From the NCBI RefSeq assembly GCF_019279795.1, contig NC_056743.1, positions 1,783,368,466-1,783,432,465 of the forward strand: DNA of 64,000 nucleotides, read 5' to 3'. This stretch comes from Protopterus annectens (lineage: Eukaryota > Chordata > Ceratodontiformes > Protopteridae). Under the pieces are notes generated by a model, which ran no database searches, had not been told where the DNA came from, and saw only the letters and a list, made by a program, of their open reading frames with translations. A program made the position numbers and the translations under genes. Shown piece after piece: positions 23,300 to 33,545 of the stretch; within the stretch, counting starts at the first letter, position 1, and each line of letters begins with the position of its first letter.

Positions 23300-25110
23300 C
23301 ATGTGATGGGTCTGTACTCATACCTAACCTATACTCCCACACTGTCTGCATCAACTACTCTCTTGACCCCACCATGTGACAAATGACATTCCTACAACCA
23401 GTCCATTAACTTCCATATTTACAAATCAGTTTGTAACTGGCCTCTCAGTGCACCATACACAACTGCTATTGCACATGCTAACATTCTAGGCTGCAGCCCA
23501 CATGTGATCTAACAAGGATTACTAACACCATTGTGAAACCCTTGTAATCATACTGACACCATTGGATGCACATCAGCTGAGTGGACAATGGCAAGTGTTC
23601 TACCCTTGCACAGAGGTGGTGCATTCACTGATCAACATAACTATATACTCTCTGTGTATCCATATCTGTATGCTCATAGGGGCAATCATCATGGAGCTGA
23701 TCAGCACACATATATGTCATCTATACACAGTTGACTGTACAAAGTTTGGATGTGTGACAGGGGGACCATGACTGTTACATGTGGTGAACATTTCCAAGGC
23801 AGTCACCAAGGACCTGAGTGAGGGTACACCATGGCATACAACCCCCAGACTGAGCCAAGCCATCTGACTATATCCCCCACTCAGGCAATATTTACAAATT
23901 ACCCACTTAGGCATCATGATACTGTCATTGTAGGGGTCACTAAGTGGACCATTGATGGAACACATACGCAACATAGGGATGTCCACCTCCAATAGCTGAT
24001 CTGTAAGCAGCAGTGCTCAACAAGGTACAGATATTGGTCCTCTGCTGCTTGGAATCCATGCAACCACCATGCATGTGACTATTGAATGACTGTGGCTAAC
24101 AATGTTTGCTGATGCCTGCAAATTGTGAGCACTCATATAGTCTCTGTGATATGTCACTATCCTGCAAGAGAGTATTGCAAACACGTGTCTGTTGGCATAC
24201 TAGGATCATAGGATAATAGGAAGTTACTAGGCTATTGGCCCTGAGGCCCTTATAAGCCTAGCCAAGAGGTTAGCCCATGTTTAGACAAATCAGCAGCCGA
24301 TGCCCCTGTCCAGCATGGACACAAATGGAATCCCAGGGATGTATTTTCTATTTCCCATCCAGTTATCCAGGTTGTGCTTAAAAATGGATAAAGAGGTACT
24401 CTGCTTAATGTGGAGAGGGAATGGCTATAAACTCCAAACAAATATATATGTAGCATCATTTCCATCCAGGAATACCTATGTACTTGGTATGTAGCACATC
24501 AGTCACAACATGTGATGTACATACTCAGTGGTGAAAGAACTGGACACACAGACCTGGCCACACAGGTTTATACCCAAGTGCTTCAGATCATCACGTCTCT
24601 ACTATGGTATGGCAGGAATCATATGGCATAACTGAGGCCACATTCAGCAGTCAGTGACATACTCATAACCTCCATGTACTCTTCCCTCAGCATACTAATA
24701 TGTGAGTGCAATGGTCACTTGGTGACGTACCTTTCCAAGCAGTACTGGTAATTGCACAATGCAGTATGGTCCCTCACAAGGACACTTCACGTCTTCAGTA
24801 TGTGTTCAATGGGGATCGTCTGTAATGAGTTTCATTGTCATCTGTGGTATATAAACTACTCAGAGGTGATCTGTACCTTGCATACAGGGCAATCTGTGAC
24901 CCTGCTTGACTGCATATGCTGCCTATCAATAGGAAGCATTGTAGATGGATGACTCACTGTAAGGACATTAACCTAGTATGTGACATTAGTAATACATGCT
25001 TGTGGGAGAGATTTGTTTAGCAGACTTAAACCCACCCTTGGATCAGAACCCTGCCTAATGGCAGACAGAGCACCTAAGTGCATCTCAGCACATTGCATCT
25101 GTATAACTGG
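23300..25110 (+). mobile_element. Highly diverged CR1 LINE copy
   Basis: DNA-level alignment by eye with the 26-kb and 46-kb CR1 copies shows co-linear landmarks. ATCATCATGGAGCTGATCAGC is near 23690, with TTTGGATGTGTGACAGG and GTGGTGAACATTTCCAAGGC downstream of it. CTCAGAGGTGATCTGTACC is near 24860, then ATGCTTGTGGGAGAGATTTG near 24998. The protein is unreadable, marking it as the oldest CR1 in the window. It is interrupted by a minus-strand CR1 3' end at about 24205-24445. Confidence 0.65.
24205..24445 (-). mobile_element. CR1 3'-end fragment nested in an older CR1
   Basis: Read in the minus direction this holds the CR1 C-terminus and 3' end. Shared phrases with the 58.69-kb copy include ATTGGCCCTGAGGCCCTTATA (imperfect), CCCATCCAGTTATCCAGGTT and TCTGCTTAATGTGGAGAG. 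It is much shorter than the surrounding CR1 and of opposite orientation. Confidence 0.7.
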
Positions 25111-25659
25111 CTAGGCCAACATCATCTCAACACAGGGCATCTGCTTGTATTCCTCATAGACTGGGGCAATATATGCTGATCCTGAAACTATGGGTATAAA
25201 GATGTCTATGATTGTGAGGTCTGGCCATTATGCTAGTTAAGTTCGAATATCCTATGGTTCCATAATATGATGTAAAATGCTTTAATAGGCTCACACACAA
25301 ACATAGCTACATTGAGGCTAGCACCAATTCCAATCACTGCATACAGGACACACCAAGGTACACACATAGTGCAAGTTGGCTGCATGTAGATGTGAACACT
25401 TCTCTATGTAATGGTACACACTACAGATCACAGTACGTGTTGCATGCAACACACCTCATGTCTGCTAGTACTATCAGTTTAGGACATATGCTTGATGCTG
25501 TAAGCAGGCTTTGTTGTAGTCAGTCCTTTGGGGGGGCACATCACCCACTACAAATAAAACACTGCAAAACCCTACCTATTTCTAAGTTACCAGGGTTATC
25601 ATATTTATCCCATATGGACATATACAAACATACCAAGTGGTCTGGAGTTCACAACACCC

Positions 25660-27018
25660 ATGCTGACGGACAATAGAGATACGACTGCTGAATTCTATAC
25701 AATTGCACTTTATAAGCACTTACACGAGTGCATGGATTGTGCAATCCCTAACAGAACCAAGATGCTATCCTCCAAAAAAAGGAAGCCAATATGGTGGTCC
25801 CCTGCTATAAACAAACTCTACAACAGAAGAAAGAAACTGTTGCAAAAAAAAAGAGTAAAATCCCATGATTGGAGGAACTCTGTGGCCAGCCTCAGTAAGA
25901 AGCTGAGATCCCTCATAAAATCCTTCAAAGCTAGTTACGAAAACAAAATTGCCACTGATTCTAAAGACAGCCATAAAGCATTCTATAGCTATGTCAAGAA
26001 TCTCAGTGGCAACACTCAGATCTGCTTTGAGTTACAGCACAATGGCACTAAATATACAGAACCAACTGATATTGCCAACATCCTGGCAGATAGGTTCAGT
26101 GCTAACTTTACCCCTCTCTCATCCTCTAAAGGGCCCATCTCTATAACAGAAGAATGCAAAATACCTGTAATCATGACTGCACAGGTAAAAAAACACACTC
26201 TCCAAAGCCAAGAACACAGCATCCATGGGACCTGACAACATCCCAGGCTGCATTCTACATGAACTACAGAATGAACTGGCACCCCACTTAAATACCATGT
26301 TCAATCATAGCCTCACCTCAGGCTTTGTGCCCACTGAATGGTGCACAGCAACAGTTATCCCACTCCACAAAGGGGGAGCCACCACGGACAATGGAACTAC
26401 CGCCCCATTAGCCTGATGAGCTGGTCTGCAAGGCTATGGAGCATATCATCATGGAACTTATAAACAATGACATTGGTAATCTCCAAACTCTGGACCCTAC
26501 CCAGGTTGGGTTTGTAAAAGGCAGATCATGTCTCCTAAACCTGATAGACTTCTTTGAAACGGTCACCAAAGCTGCAGATGAGGGTAAGGTGGTTCACACA
26601 GCCTATCTAGATCTCGCCAAGGCTTTTGACACCCCCCCTACTCTGGAATTATAGACAAACTCACTAAACTAGGTATAAATCCCTATGTCACAAGATGGAT
26701 TGCCAAATGGCTCACTGACAGAACCCACACTGTGAAAGTAGCAGACTCTAAATCATGTCCCAGAGACTTCTCATACTCTGGAACAAACTACCTATCTATA
26801 TCAAACAAAGCTCCTCATCAGCACTCTTCAAGACAAATCTTGATGATTGGATGGGAGATAGGAAATTCACCCCAGGGATCACTTCTGTGGCTCTGCTTGA
26901 CAGGGGCACAGGAAAATAATTTTCTTGAGTGGCAAAATCCAGGGTACCATTTGGCTAGGTTTATATAGGCCCAAGGGCCAATAGCCTAGTACCTACCTAT
27001 GAACCTATGAACCTATGA
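25660..27018 (+). mobile_element. CR1 LINE with internal deletion and octamer tail
   Basis: The copy starts in the linker after the endonuclease (WWSPAINKLYNRRKKLL near 25795). It continues through YVKNLSGNTQI, then the RT N-terminal part (PDNIPGCILHELQNEL, a frameshift, QVGFVKGRSCLLNL, YLDLAKAFDT). Near 26760 the sequence jumps from VADSKSC straight to the C-terminal segment equivalent to LPILWNKLPIYIK. RT motifs C to E (GVPQGS, FADD) and about 0.7 kb are therefore missing. The 3' end has ACCTACCTATGAACCTATGAACCTATGAG, the CR1-style octamer repeat. Confidence 0.9.
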
Positions 27019-27253
27019 GTGGATTAGAACCCGTACCTATCTAGTCTTATACACTATAGATCACAGTACTGATTGCATGCACCACAGCTTAAGCCTGATG
27101 CTACATTGTCAGCTGGTACTGTTAAGGTAGCTGACATCATCAGACCATGTAGAAGAGGGCAGTTTGGAAGCCAGCACCAAGTTACAAGGTGAAAAAGTGC
27201 ATAACCATTACAGGCAGATAGCCCACAAGGGTATGCCTGTTATTTTGCAGGGA

Positions 27254-27320
<67 letters not shown>

Positions 27321-27569
27321 CAAGTGGCTGGAGTGAGATTAAAACCCCTACTTATCTAGTCTTATACACTATAAATCACAGTACTTATTGCACGTGCCAT
27401 GGATGAAGTCTAATACTGCACTGTCAGCTGGTACTCTTAAGGTGGGTGGCATCATCAGGCCTTGTAGAAGAGGGCAGTTTGGAAGCCAGCAGCAAGTTAC
27501 AAGGCCAGAAACTGCATAACCATTGCAGGTGGATAGCTCATGAGGGCATGTTCATTGTTTTGCAGGGGG

Positions 27570-27623
<54 letters not shown>

Positions 27624-27985
27624 GCACACATGCACAAAGTGGTTGGAGTGAGATTAAAACCCCTACCTACTCTTATACACTGTAGATCACAGACTTATCG
27701 CATGTGCCACGGCTTAAGTCTGATGTTACACTGTCAACAGGTATTCTTAAGATGGATGACATCCTCATGCCTTTTAGAATATGACAGTTTGGAAGCCAGT
27801 AGCAAGTTACAAGGTCAAAAAGTGCATAACGATTGCAGTGGATGCCCATGAGAGTGTGTCCATTGTTTTTCAGGGGTATATATACATACCAAGTGGCTGG
27901 AGTGAGTTTATAACCCCTACCTATCTAGTCTTATACACTATGGGTCACAGAGCTTATCACACGTGCCACAGGTTAAGTCTGTTGT
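27019..27985. repeat. Tandem repeat of about 250-315 bp units with embedded (CA)n
   Basis: Units begin near 27019, 27329, 27643 and 27896 at a recurring phrase GTGGCTGGAGTGAGATTA, then CTTATACACTATAGATCACAG. Each contains GCAGTTTGGAAGCCAGCA, CAAGTTACAAGG and a GGGAGA or GGGGGA start of a CA run (27254-27318 and 27571-27636). The fourth unit is partial and its CA run is reduced to TATATATACATACC. A diverged start of the unit may also lie at 25425, just upstream of the CR1 insertion. Confidence 0.85.
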
Positions 27986-28928
27986 ATATGTGACTGCAGG
28001 CACAGTACTTGCACATTACATAAACTAGGCTTGTATTACACAGCATCTGAGGCCTGAAGAGTGATATTGCTTAGTACTGTTATCTGCATCTAGTATCCTA
28101 GCTGTGAGATAACTGTTATTATCCTAGCTATATGTGTACAGTTACCAGTATGACCATATGTGGCTGCTTGTAGCTAGATAAGCAAACCTGTAGGCAGGTA
28201 CAATGTGCCCTGTCCATGCATGTGTTGACAACATTATACATTATACCACATGCTCACCTGTGTCTGTCTATGTGGTGACATCCAGTAGGCACAGGGGTCT
28301 GTAGGTAAGTGGATTATGTACTGTTACTCTCTTAGTTTGGATCCATTGAGAACTGTATGGATGTGTGATAGTGTAGATTTACTCACCATTATTGGGGTAT
28401 GTAGGACAATACAGACATCCGCAGACATATTTCTGTATATAACAGGGATGTATATATAAATGCAGCTGTGTGTGTGAATGATATGTATATGTGTTATGTA
28501 GCTATATATGGAGAGTTTATGTATCCTTTTTATATAAATACCTACATATATTGGTATATATCTGTTTGACACTACATAGCAATAGATATACTATGTATGT
28601 GAGAGAGAGATAGTGACAGGCAGATATGTATATGTATATATGCCTACATATATAGACATATTTTACAGGACAGGTCATTTTGATGAAGGGGCAACAGAAC
28701 TGCACTTATTTTAACTAAGTGTATGGGCATGCCCAGTGGGACAGTCAGTATTTATAAAATGACTCCAGGCCACACCTACCTGTACTCCAGTCCAGAATTT
28801 TGTGTGTTACAGACATTAACATCTGTCTCTACAGTGCTGGACTTCACTCAAAATGTCCATGGCAATCCCTAGCTGTCTGCTGTACTTAGTATGTGACTGA
28901 CTTTCATAATGTTACACCACACACAGAC
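27986..28928. other. Non-coding, AT-rich stretch
   Basis: TATATG-rich sequence between 28430 and 28660 creates spurious frames. No gene or classified element seen. Confidence 0.4.
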
Positions 28929-29605
28929 TGACAGTCGTATACCTCTCAACTATACAGATTTTCGCAGATTGTCCCAGATTTCTGGCTCATATTTTTGGTC
29001 TGTTCTTCATACATTTGTGGTTTTCTGGTAAAATATTGAATACTGAAGTCACTAAATATTTATTTTATTTTATTTATTGCATTTGTTTACCAGGAAAGTC
29101 CACTGGGCCTGAGATGAGCCCATTTTCTGTGGAGGCCCAGGGAGAAATGCACCACATTTAATTACATACAGAGAATTTTTACACAGCAATACAGAGTATA
29201 TAAGACAGTAGTAGGACATTAAAATAAAATAATGATGGCATAGAATAATATTGATAATGACATTGTATAAATTTGATAAAAACAGTGAAGAATTGTTTGT
29301 TATCATGATTTGAATGTAGTTATAGAAAGGTTTAAAATGTATAAGTAAGATTAATAGTGGTGAGAAGCAATTAGTTTAAAGGGTCAAAGAAGAAAAGATG
29401 ATAAAAGTAATAATTACTAATGACAAACATTTGAGTTTTAGACTGTGCATCCTTCAGAAAATATGTCATAATGCAATACCTTTTATTCTAATAACTTTCT
29501 AGGTTTATAAGAACAATATTTCAATTCTGACCCTACTTTTGGGCCTTTGTTCCCCATTCTTTCTGGCTTTGCCCAGATTTCTTGAACTGAGAGATTGAGA
29601 GCTAT
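28929..29605 (+). mobile_element. TIR repeat (family X) interrupted by an L2-like LINE
   Basis: The left part begins at CAGTCGTATACCTCTCAAC and contains CAGATTTTCGCAGATTGTC and GGTTTTCTGGTAAAATATTG. The right part resumes near 29440 with CCTTCAGAAAATATGTCATA. It continues with AATAACTTTCTAGGTTTATA and GCCCAGATTTCTTGAACTGA, and ends TTGAGAGCTATGACTATG. The ends are imperfect inverted repeats. Confidence 0.6.
29050..29430 (-). mobile_element. L2-like LINE 3' fragment
   Basis: The reverse (ATTT)n tail is followed by TTGTTTACCAGGAAAGTCC and a GGAGGCCCAGGGAGAAATGC segment. This is the same 3' end as at 61.08 kb on this strand and 4.5 and 53.9 kb on the plus strand. It sits inside a family X element. 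The inner boundary is approximate. Confidence 0.75.
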
Positions 29606-30362
29606 GACTATGAAAACACTGACATAATGACACCTCACATGCAAAAGATGTGAATACTTTCAGATTAAAACCATCAACACCTTCACCTATGCTAACTTCC
29701 CTAGTTCACTGAGCCACACAGGCTGCCAGACAGAGAGAAGTCATTCATCACACAATCAACAGCATAAGTATGTACATTGTTACTCCTGCATTATGGGAGA
29801 CATAGAATGTGTGATCAGGTTCTATATTACAGCCCTGAGATTGACTGGTCTGCAGATATACCATTGCTAACTTACTGTTGAAGCAGTTATAAGGGAACAC
29901 TGCTATGTTTTGTGTGGGGCAACAACAGCACATGATCTTCTGGGATAGACAGTAGTCCAAATATCACGTGAGCCCACTGTTTCACATCTCCCTTGACTGA
30001 TGTAGTGAATATTCCATCCATGAGGCCTAGTGATTATTAGGGAACACATACTATTGGGCTGGGTATCTGTAGTCCCATGTGGATGTTACTTCTGTCCTCA
30101 TAGCCATCTATATTTCCTTGCATAAATGCAGCAGATCCATACATACAATACCATATTATAGCAATCCTTACAAGTAGTGTGTAGGTGAGAGACTTACCTT
30201 GCAACTGCAGCAGTTGACAGACCTGTAGTTCAGGGCTTACTCTGTGTGATGCAAGCAATACACAGCCATTACATCAACAGATACAGGTTGTGTTGGTTGC
30301 TGGGCATCAACAATTTTAATATATGTATGTGAGTAAGAGTAAGGTGTAGAGTCCCTAATGCC
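29606..30362. other. Unclassified stretch downstream of the Harbinger gene
   Basis: Nothing coding is supported. It would contain the 3' flank of the Harbinger element, but no terminal inverted repeat could be assigned. Confidence 0.4.
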
Positions 30363-31324
30363 CTAGTTTCTCAGTGAATGTGCTATGTGTTGTCTCTTAG
30401 CCAAAGCCAGGGCATACTGGGCATGAATATGTCTGCCTACAGGGACATCATCATGGGGTTCCTCCTCTGAGTCCCCCTGTGAGTGTGGCTGTAGTGATGT
30501 AGACATTGGTGTGGGACTGTGTATTCCTTCCATTTGCAGATCTTGCTGTAGCTGTTTCCGCAGGATCATATTGTGTAGCATGTCACATACTGTGAATATC
30601 TGTGCACATGTGGCTGAAATGTACTGCAGGGCTCCACCAGATACATTGAGGCACAGGAACCGTGACCTCAGAAGCTGAAACACACACTCTGTGATGTTAC
30701 TAGTTTGTGCATGTGCCTCATTATGGTGATCTTCAATGGGTGTGTGTGCATTTCTGATGGGTGTCATTCACAGCTCCAGTACATAGTCAGCATCCCCCAG
30801 TAAATGGCATCCCCCAGCAAACATCTGGTACAGTTGTGATGCATGCCAGATATGGGAGTTGTGATAACTGCCAGGGCTGCTAGCACACACATTCCTGATT
30901 ATCCCCTGGGCATTGCACATGACTTGGCAGTTGATGGAGTGGTACCCCTTGTAGTTGACGTAGATTCTGCCCTCCTCACTGGATGGTGCCTTGATCTGTA
31001 TGTGATTGCAATCTATGGCACCCAGTACCTCAGAGCAGTGTTCTGCATGGTAGTACTTTTGCATAGTACTGGCTCTCGCCTCAAGGGTGAGGGGAAAATA
31101 AATGTGCTCAGTGGCATGTAGTAGCATGGCATCCAGGAACTGGTGGAGTATCCTGGATGCTGATGTCTGTGAGACATCCAGCATGTCCCCAGCTGGTCTT
31201 TGGAAAGTAACTGTAGCTCATATCCTAAGTGCTACACATACCTTTGTTTCCAGTGGGATGGGTTCCCCTCTGTTGGCTCTGGGTCTGAGTTGATGGCGGC
31301 AAAGCTCGTTGTGTTCTTGTAGTA
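30363..31324 (-). pseudogene. Harbinger transposase, C-terminal two-thirds (left of PLE)
   Basis: PIF/Harbinger DDE transposase. From 31324 downward it starts at LQEHNELCRHQLRPR and has the helix-turn-helix SQTSASRILHQFLDAML. Next come GAIDCNHIQIKAPSSEEG (first Asp), YKGYHSINCQVMCNAQG and GSYHNSHIWHAS (Asn where the family usually has the second Asp). HLLGDADY follows (third Asp), then an in-frame TGA, MTPI and NEAHAQTSNITECVFQLLRSRF (the Glu-bearing helix). An acidic tail, GDSEEEPHDD, precedes the end at 30363. The first part (31324-30848) is duplicated on the far side of the Penelope insertion. Confidence 0.85.
30848..31324. repeat. Left copy of the 477-bp direct duplication flanking the PLE
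   Basis: This segment matches 36054-36530 without any length change and with about 14 substitutions seen by eye. Both copies are Harbinger coding sequence covering exactly 159 codons. The copies abut the outer ends of the two Penelope terminal repeats, so they behave as one giant target-site duplication. Confidence 0.85.
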
Positions 31325-31728
31325 GAGATTTGAATATTATTATTGTACACATTTGATTGTGTATAAATAGGGAAATGAAAACTATGCCTTTAAGAGAGCG
31401 AGCAAGATTTGGCGCCAAACACAGTATATATTTGAATTTTAAATGGTGTAACACTAGTTCTGATGAAGTCTGCGGAGAGCAGATGAAAGCGCTTAATGAT
31501 AACTAGTGGATTGTGGAATGCTTATGTTCGTGTTTTATTGTGTTTCATTAAAGAATTAGCTGAACAAGCTGTATAAGCTGCGTAAACCTTAATTTCTTAA
31601 TATTGGTCGTTTCCTGAGGCTTGTTGCTGAGGAATCAGCTGTTAGTAGCGTACACCTTCATTACCAATTCCAGGTCGTCAGCCGGTGGTTGTTATTTGGG
31701 TTCATGTGTTTCACTACTTTGGATTTAC
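31325..31728 (+). repeat. PLE left terminal direct repeat (pLTR)
   Basis: It starts GAGATTTGAATATTATTATT and ends CACTACTTTGGATTTAC. It is collinear at a constant offset of 4325 bases with the right copy. Substitutions include GATTGTG/GATTATG, GGCGCC/GGCACC and GGGTTCATG/GGGTCCGTG. A putative start codon for the element's first protein (31746) lies just after it. Confidence 0.92.
31453..31507 (+). ncRNA. Hammerhead-ribozyme-like motif, left pLTR
   Basis: Palindromic ACTAGTT/AACTAGT arms (31453-31459, 31501-31507) enclose CTGATGA, a stem-loop GTCTGC-GGAGA-GCAGAT and GAAA. These match the hammerhead core CUGAUGA..stem II..GAAA. GCGC-TT follows GAAA: AGCGCT is self-complementary, which could form stem III between two molecules, as proposed for minimal dimeric hammerheads in Penelope elements. 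One extra A follows CTGATGA and stem I would need a bulge, so activity is uncertain. Confidence 0.6.
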
Positions 31729-31745
31729 ATTGTTGCTTACCGGAA

Positions 31746-32282
31746 ATGGCAGGGAATGGTGAGGATGCGCTCGCAGCATCAAGCAGCGATGAACTCAAAT
31801 CTCTGAGAGCAGAGGTACTGGGTTTACAAACAGATGTTAAAAAACTTATGGATTTAGTATACAGTTTCATTGAAGTCACAAAACCAGCTGTCGAATCGGA
31901 GCGTACGTCATCGGCAAAAAATACGCTAGGAAAACAGCATTGTTGTGTACGGAAGGAGATAGTGCTGGATTTGGATACCAGCACACAGAACGATATACCA
32001 AATGGACAGATATGTGCAGAGAGCAGTGATGTACATACAAGGAATGAATTTTTAGACTTAATCCATAAGGATGGAAATTTTGTATTGACACCGGAAAAAG
32101 ACTTTACGTTTGATTTTAGTCTGTTCCATAATCTTATGGATACAGACTTACAAGGGGCAAAACCAAAGAAAACTATGCCAGTAAAAACTTATTCAACTGT
32201 TACAAGAACGGAGAATTTACAAACTAAAGGTACTGTAAAAAATTACAAACGCAAAAATAGTAAGTCCAAGCGAGGACACTAG
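31746..32282 (+). CDS. PLE N-terminal ORF segment with coiled coil
   Basis: The preferred start is ATG at 31746 (context GGAAATGG) rather than the upstream ATG at 31689, which lies inside the terminal repeat. The product begins MAGNGEDALAASSS. It has a heptad-like stretch, LKSLRAEVLGLQTDVKKLM, at about residues 17-35, followed by a basic Lys-rich C-terminus (KNYKRKNSKSKRGH). It ends at a TAG that may be a mutation, since reading continues in nearby frames. N-terminal extensions before RT are usual in PLEs; no specific function is assigned. Confidence 0.6.
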   Translation: MAGNGEDALAASSSDELKSLRAEVLGLQTDVKKLMDLVYSFIEVTKPAVESERTSSAKNTLGKQHCCVRKEIVLDLDTSTQNDIPNGQICAESSDVHTRNEFLDLIHKDGNFVLTPEKDFTFDFSLFHNLMDTDLQGAKPKKTMPVKTYSTVTRTENLQTKGTVKNYKRKNSKSKRGH

Positions 32283-32385
32283 GTCCAAGCTAAGGACTGA
32301 GAATAATAATTATGGCAGCACTGCATTCTGTTCTAATAATGATGTAATTAACAAGTTTTTGATGAATGAGTAGGATTTTGAAAAA

Positions 32386-33474
32386 GTGCATCTGGTACCG
32401 CATAATAGAATGAAATCAATGGATAAAAATACTATTAAAGAAATGATATATAATTTGGGTAGCAAACTGATACAAGTTAAAAATATAAAGGTGGACAATG
32501 CTTATTTAGCGAAATGTATTAATATTCAAGTAGTACCAAAAGGATTGAGATTCTTTAAATTACCCATGGGCATTGATTACAATGAAAATGCTATGCATGA
32601 ATTTAATAATTTATTTGATGAATTTGGGTATAAATATATGAAATTATTAATGAAATATAACAATGAAAAGTTATCAGCATTAATAAGTGAAGTTGAACAT
32701 ATTAATGAAGGCATAGTGCAACATCATGAATTTGAAGCTTGGAGTGATTTGTATCACAAATAATTTCATACAGCGGATAGTAAGGCACATGGTGTATATA
32801 TACGGAAGAAAAAAAATGGAACGTGATATACAAGCCTATCAACAACAGAAAGCATGTATATGGCCTCAGGAAAGAAAAAACATATATACTGAGAGACAGT
32901 ATAGGGATAGAGACATGAGACAGGTACAAAGGGAAGAACATTTTCAAGGAGGCAGGTTCCACCCGACATACAGGAAAAAACACACACAGTGGAACAGGAG
33001 ATATTAGATCATGATGGGGAAGAAAAAGTAAATATTGTGCATAATGAGAAATTGAAAAAGGACAACATGTTGAGTATATATAGTTATGAAAAAGATAATT
33101 GTGTAATTCAAAGAGAAGAAGAAAGAAACATTTCCCATAGCACTAATCAAATTATGAGTACATATAAAGGATTCAATGTGTTTAACTATACAGATTTTAA
33201 TATTACCCACGAATTTTATCAGTTATTGGGTAAAGGCATGAAGTTCATACCAAACTGCAAATTTGATTTAGTAGACACTATCAAAGAAATAAAATTATTT
33301 TGTAGGAGAATGAATTTAGCTATTCAATTTGATAACAACTTGGAAGAAGAAGGAAATAGATATGTAGTGTCAGAATTAAAAAAGAAAAGTAGTTACATGC
33401 CAGTCAACAATACACATGTGAATAATTTTGAAAAAATAGCAAAGAAATTTATTGGTTTAACAAAGAACATGTAA
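32386..33474 (+). pseudogene. PLE pre-RT region, broken frames
   Basis: Three overlapping frames (32386-32763, 32726-33007, 32989-33474) encode hydrophilic, Lys/Glu-rich protein such as LSALISEVEHINEG and FNVFNYTDFNITHEF. The FNY-x-D and FCRRMNLAIQF segments resemble the region preceding RT in vertebrate PLEs. The frame changes and stops near 32764, 33006 and 33475 are probably decay. It continues through a single in-frame stop at about 33540 into the RT frame. Confidence 0.55.
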
Positions 33475-33545
33475 AAAGGAGAAACAGATGGGATATTTAG
33501 GAAGATAATCTAACTACAGGTGAAAGAGAATGCTTGAAGTAACTT

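Noticed and set aside
27019..27985. CRISPR-like array
   Set aside because: Units are about 310 bp with CA runs and no short direct repeats with unique spacers; the DNA is eukaryotic.
32702..32983. Minus-strand frames inside the Penelope body
   Set aside because: Shadows of the plus-strand Lys-rich coding region, giving Phe/Leu-rich nonsense.
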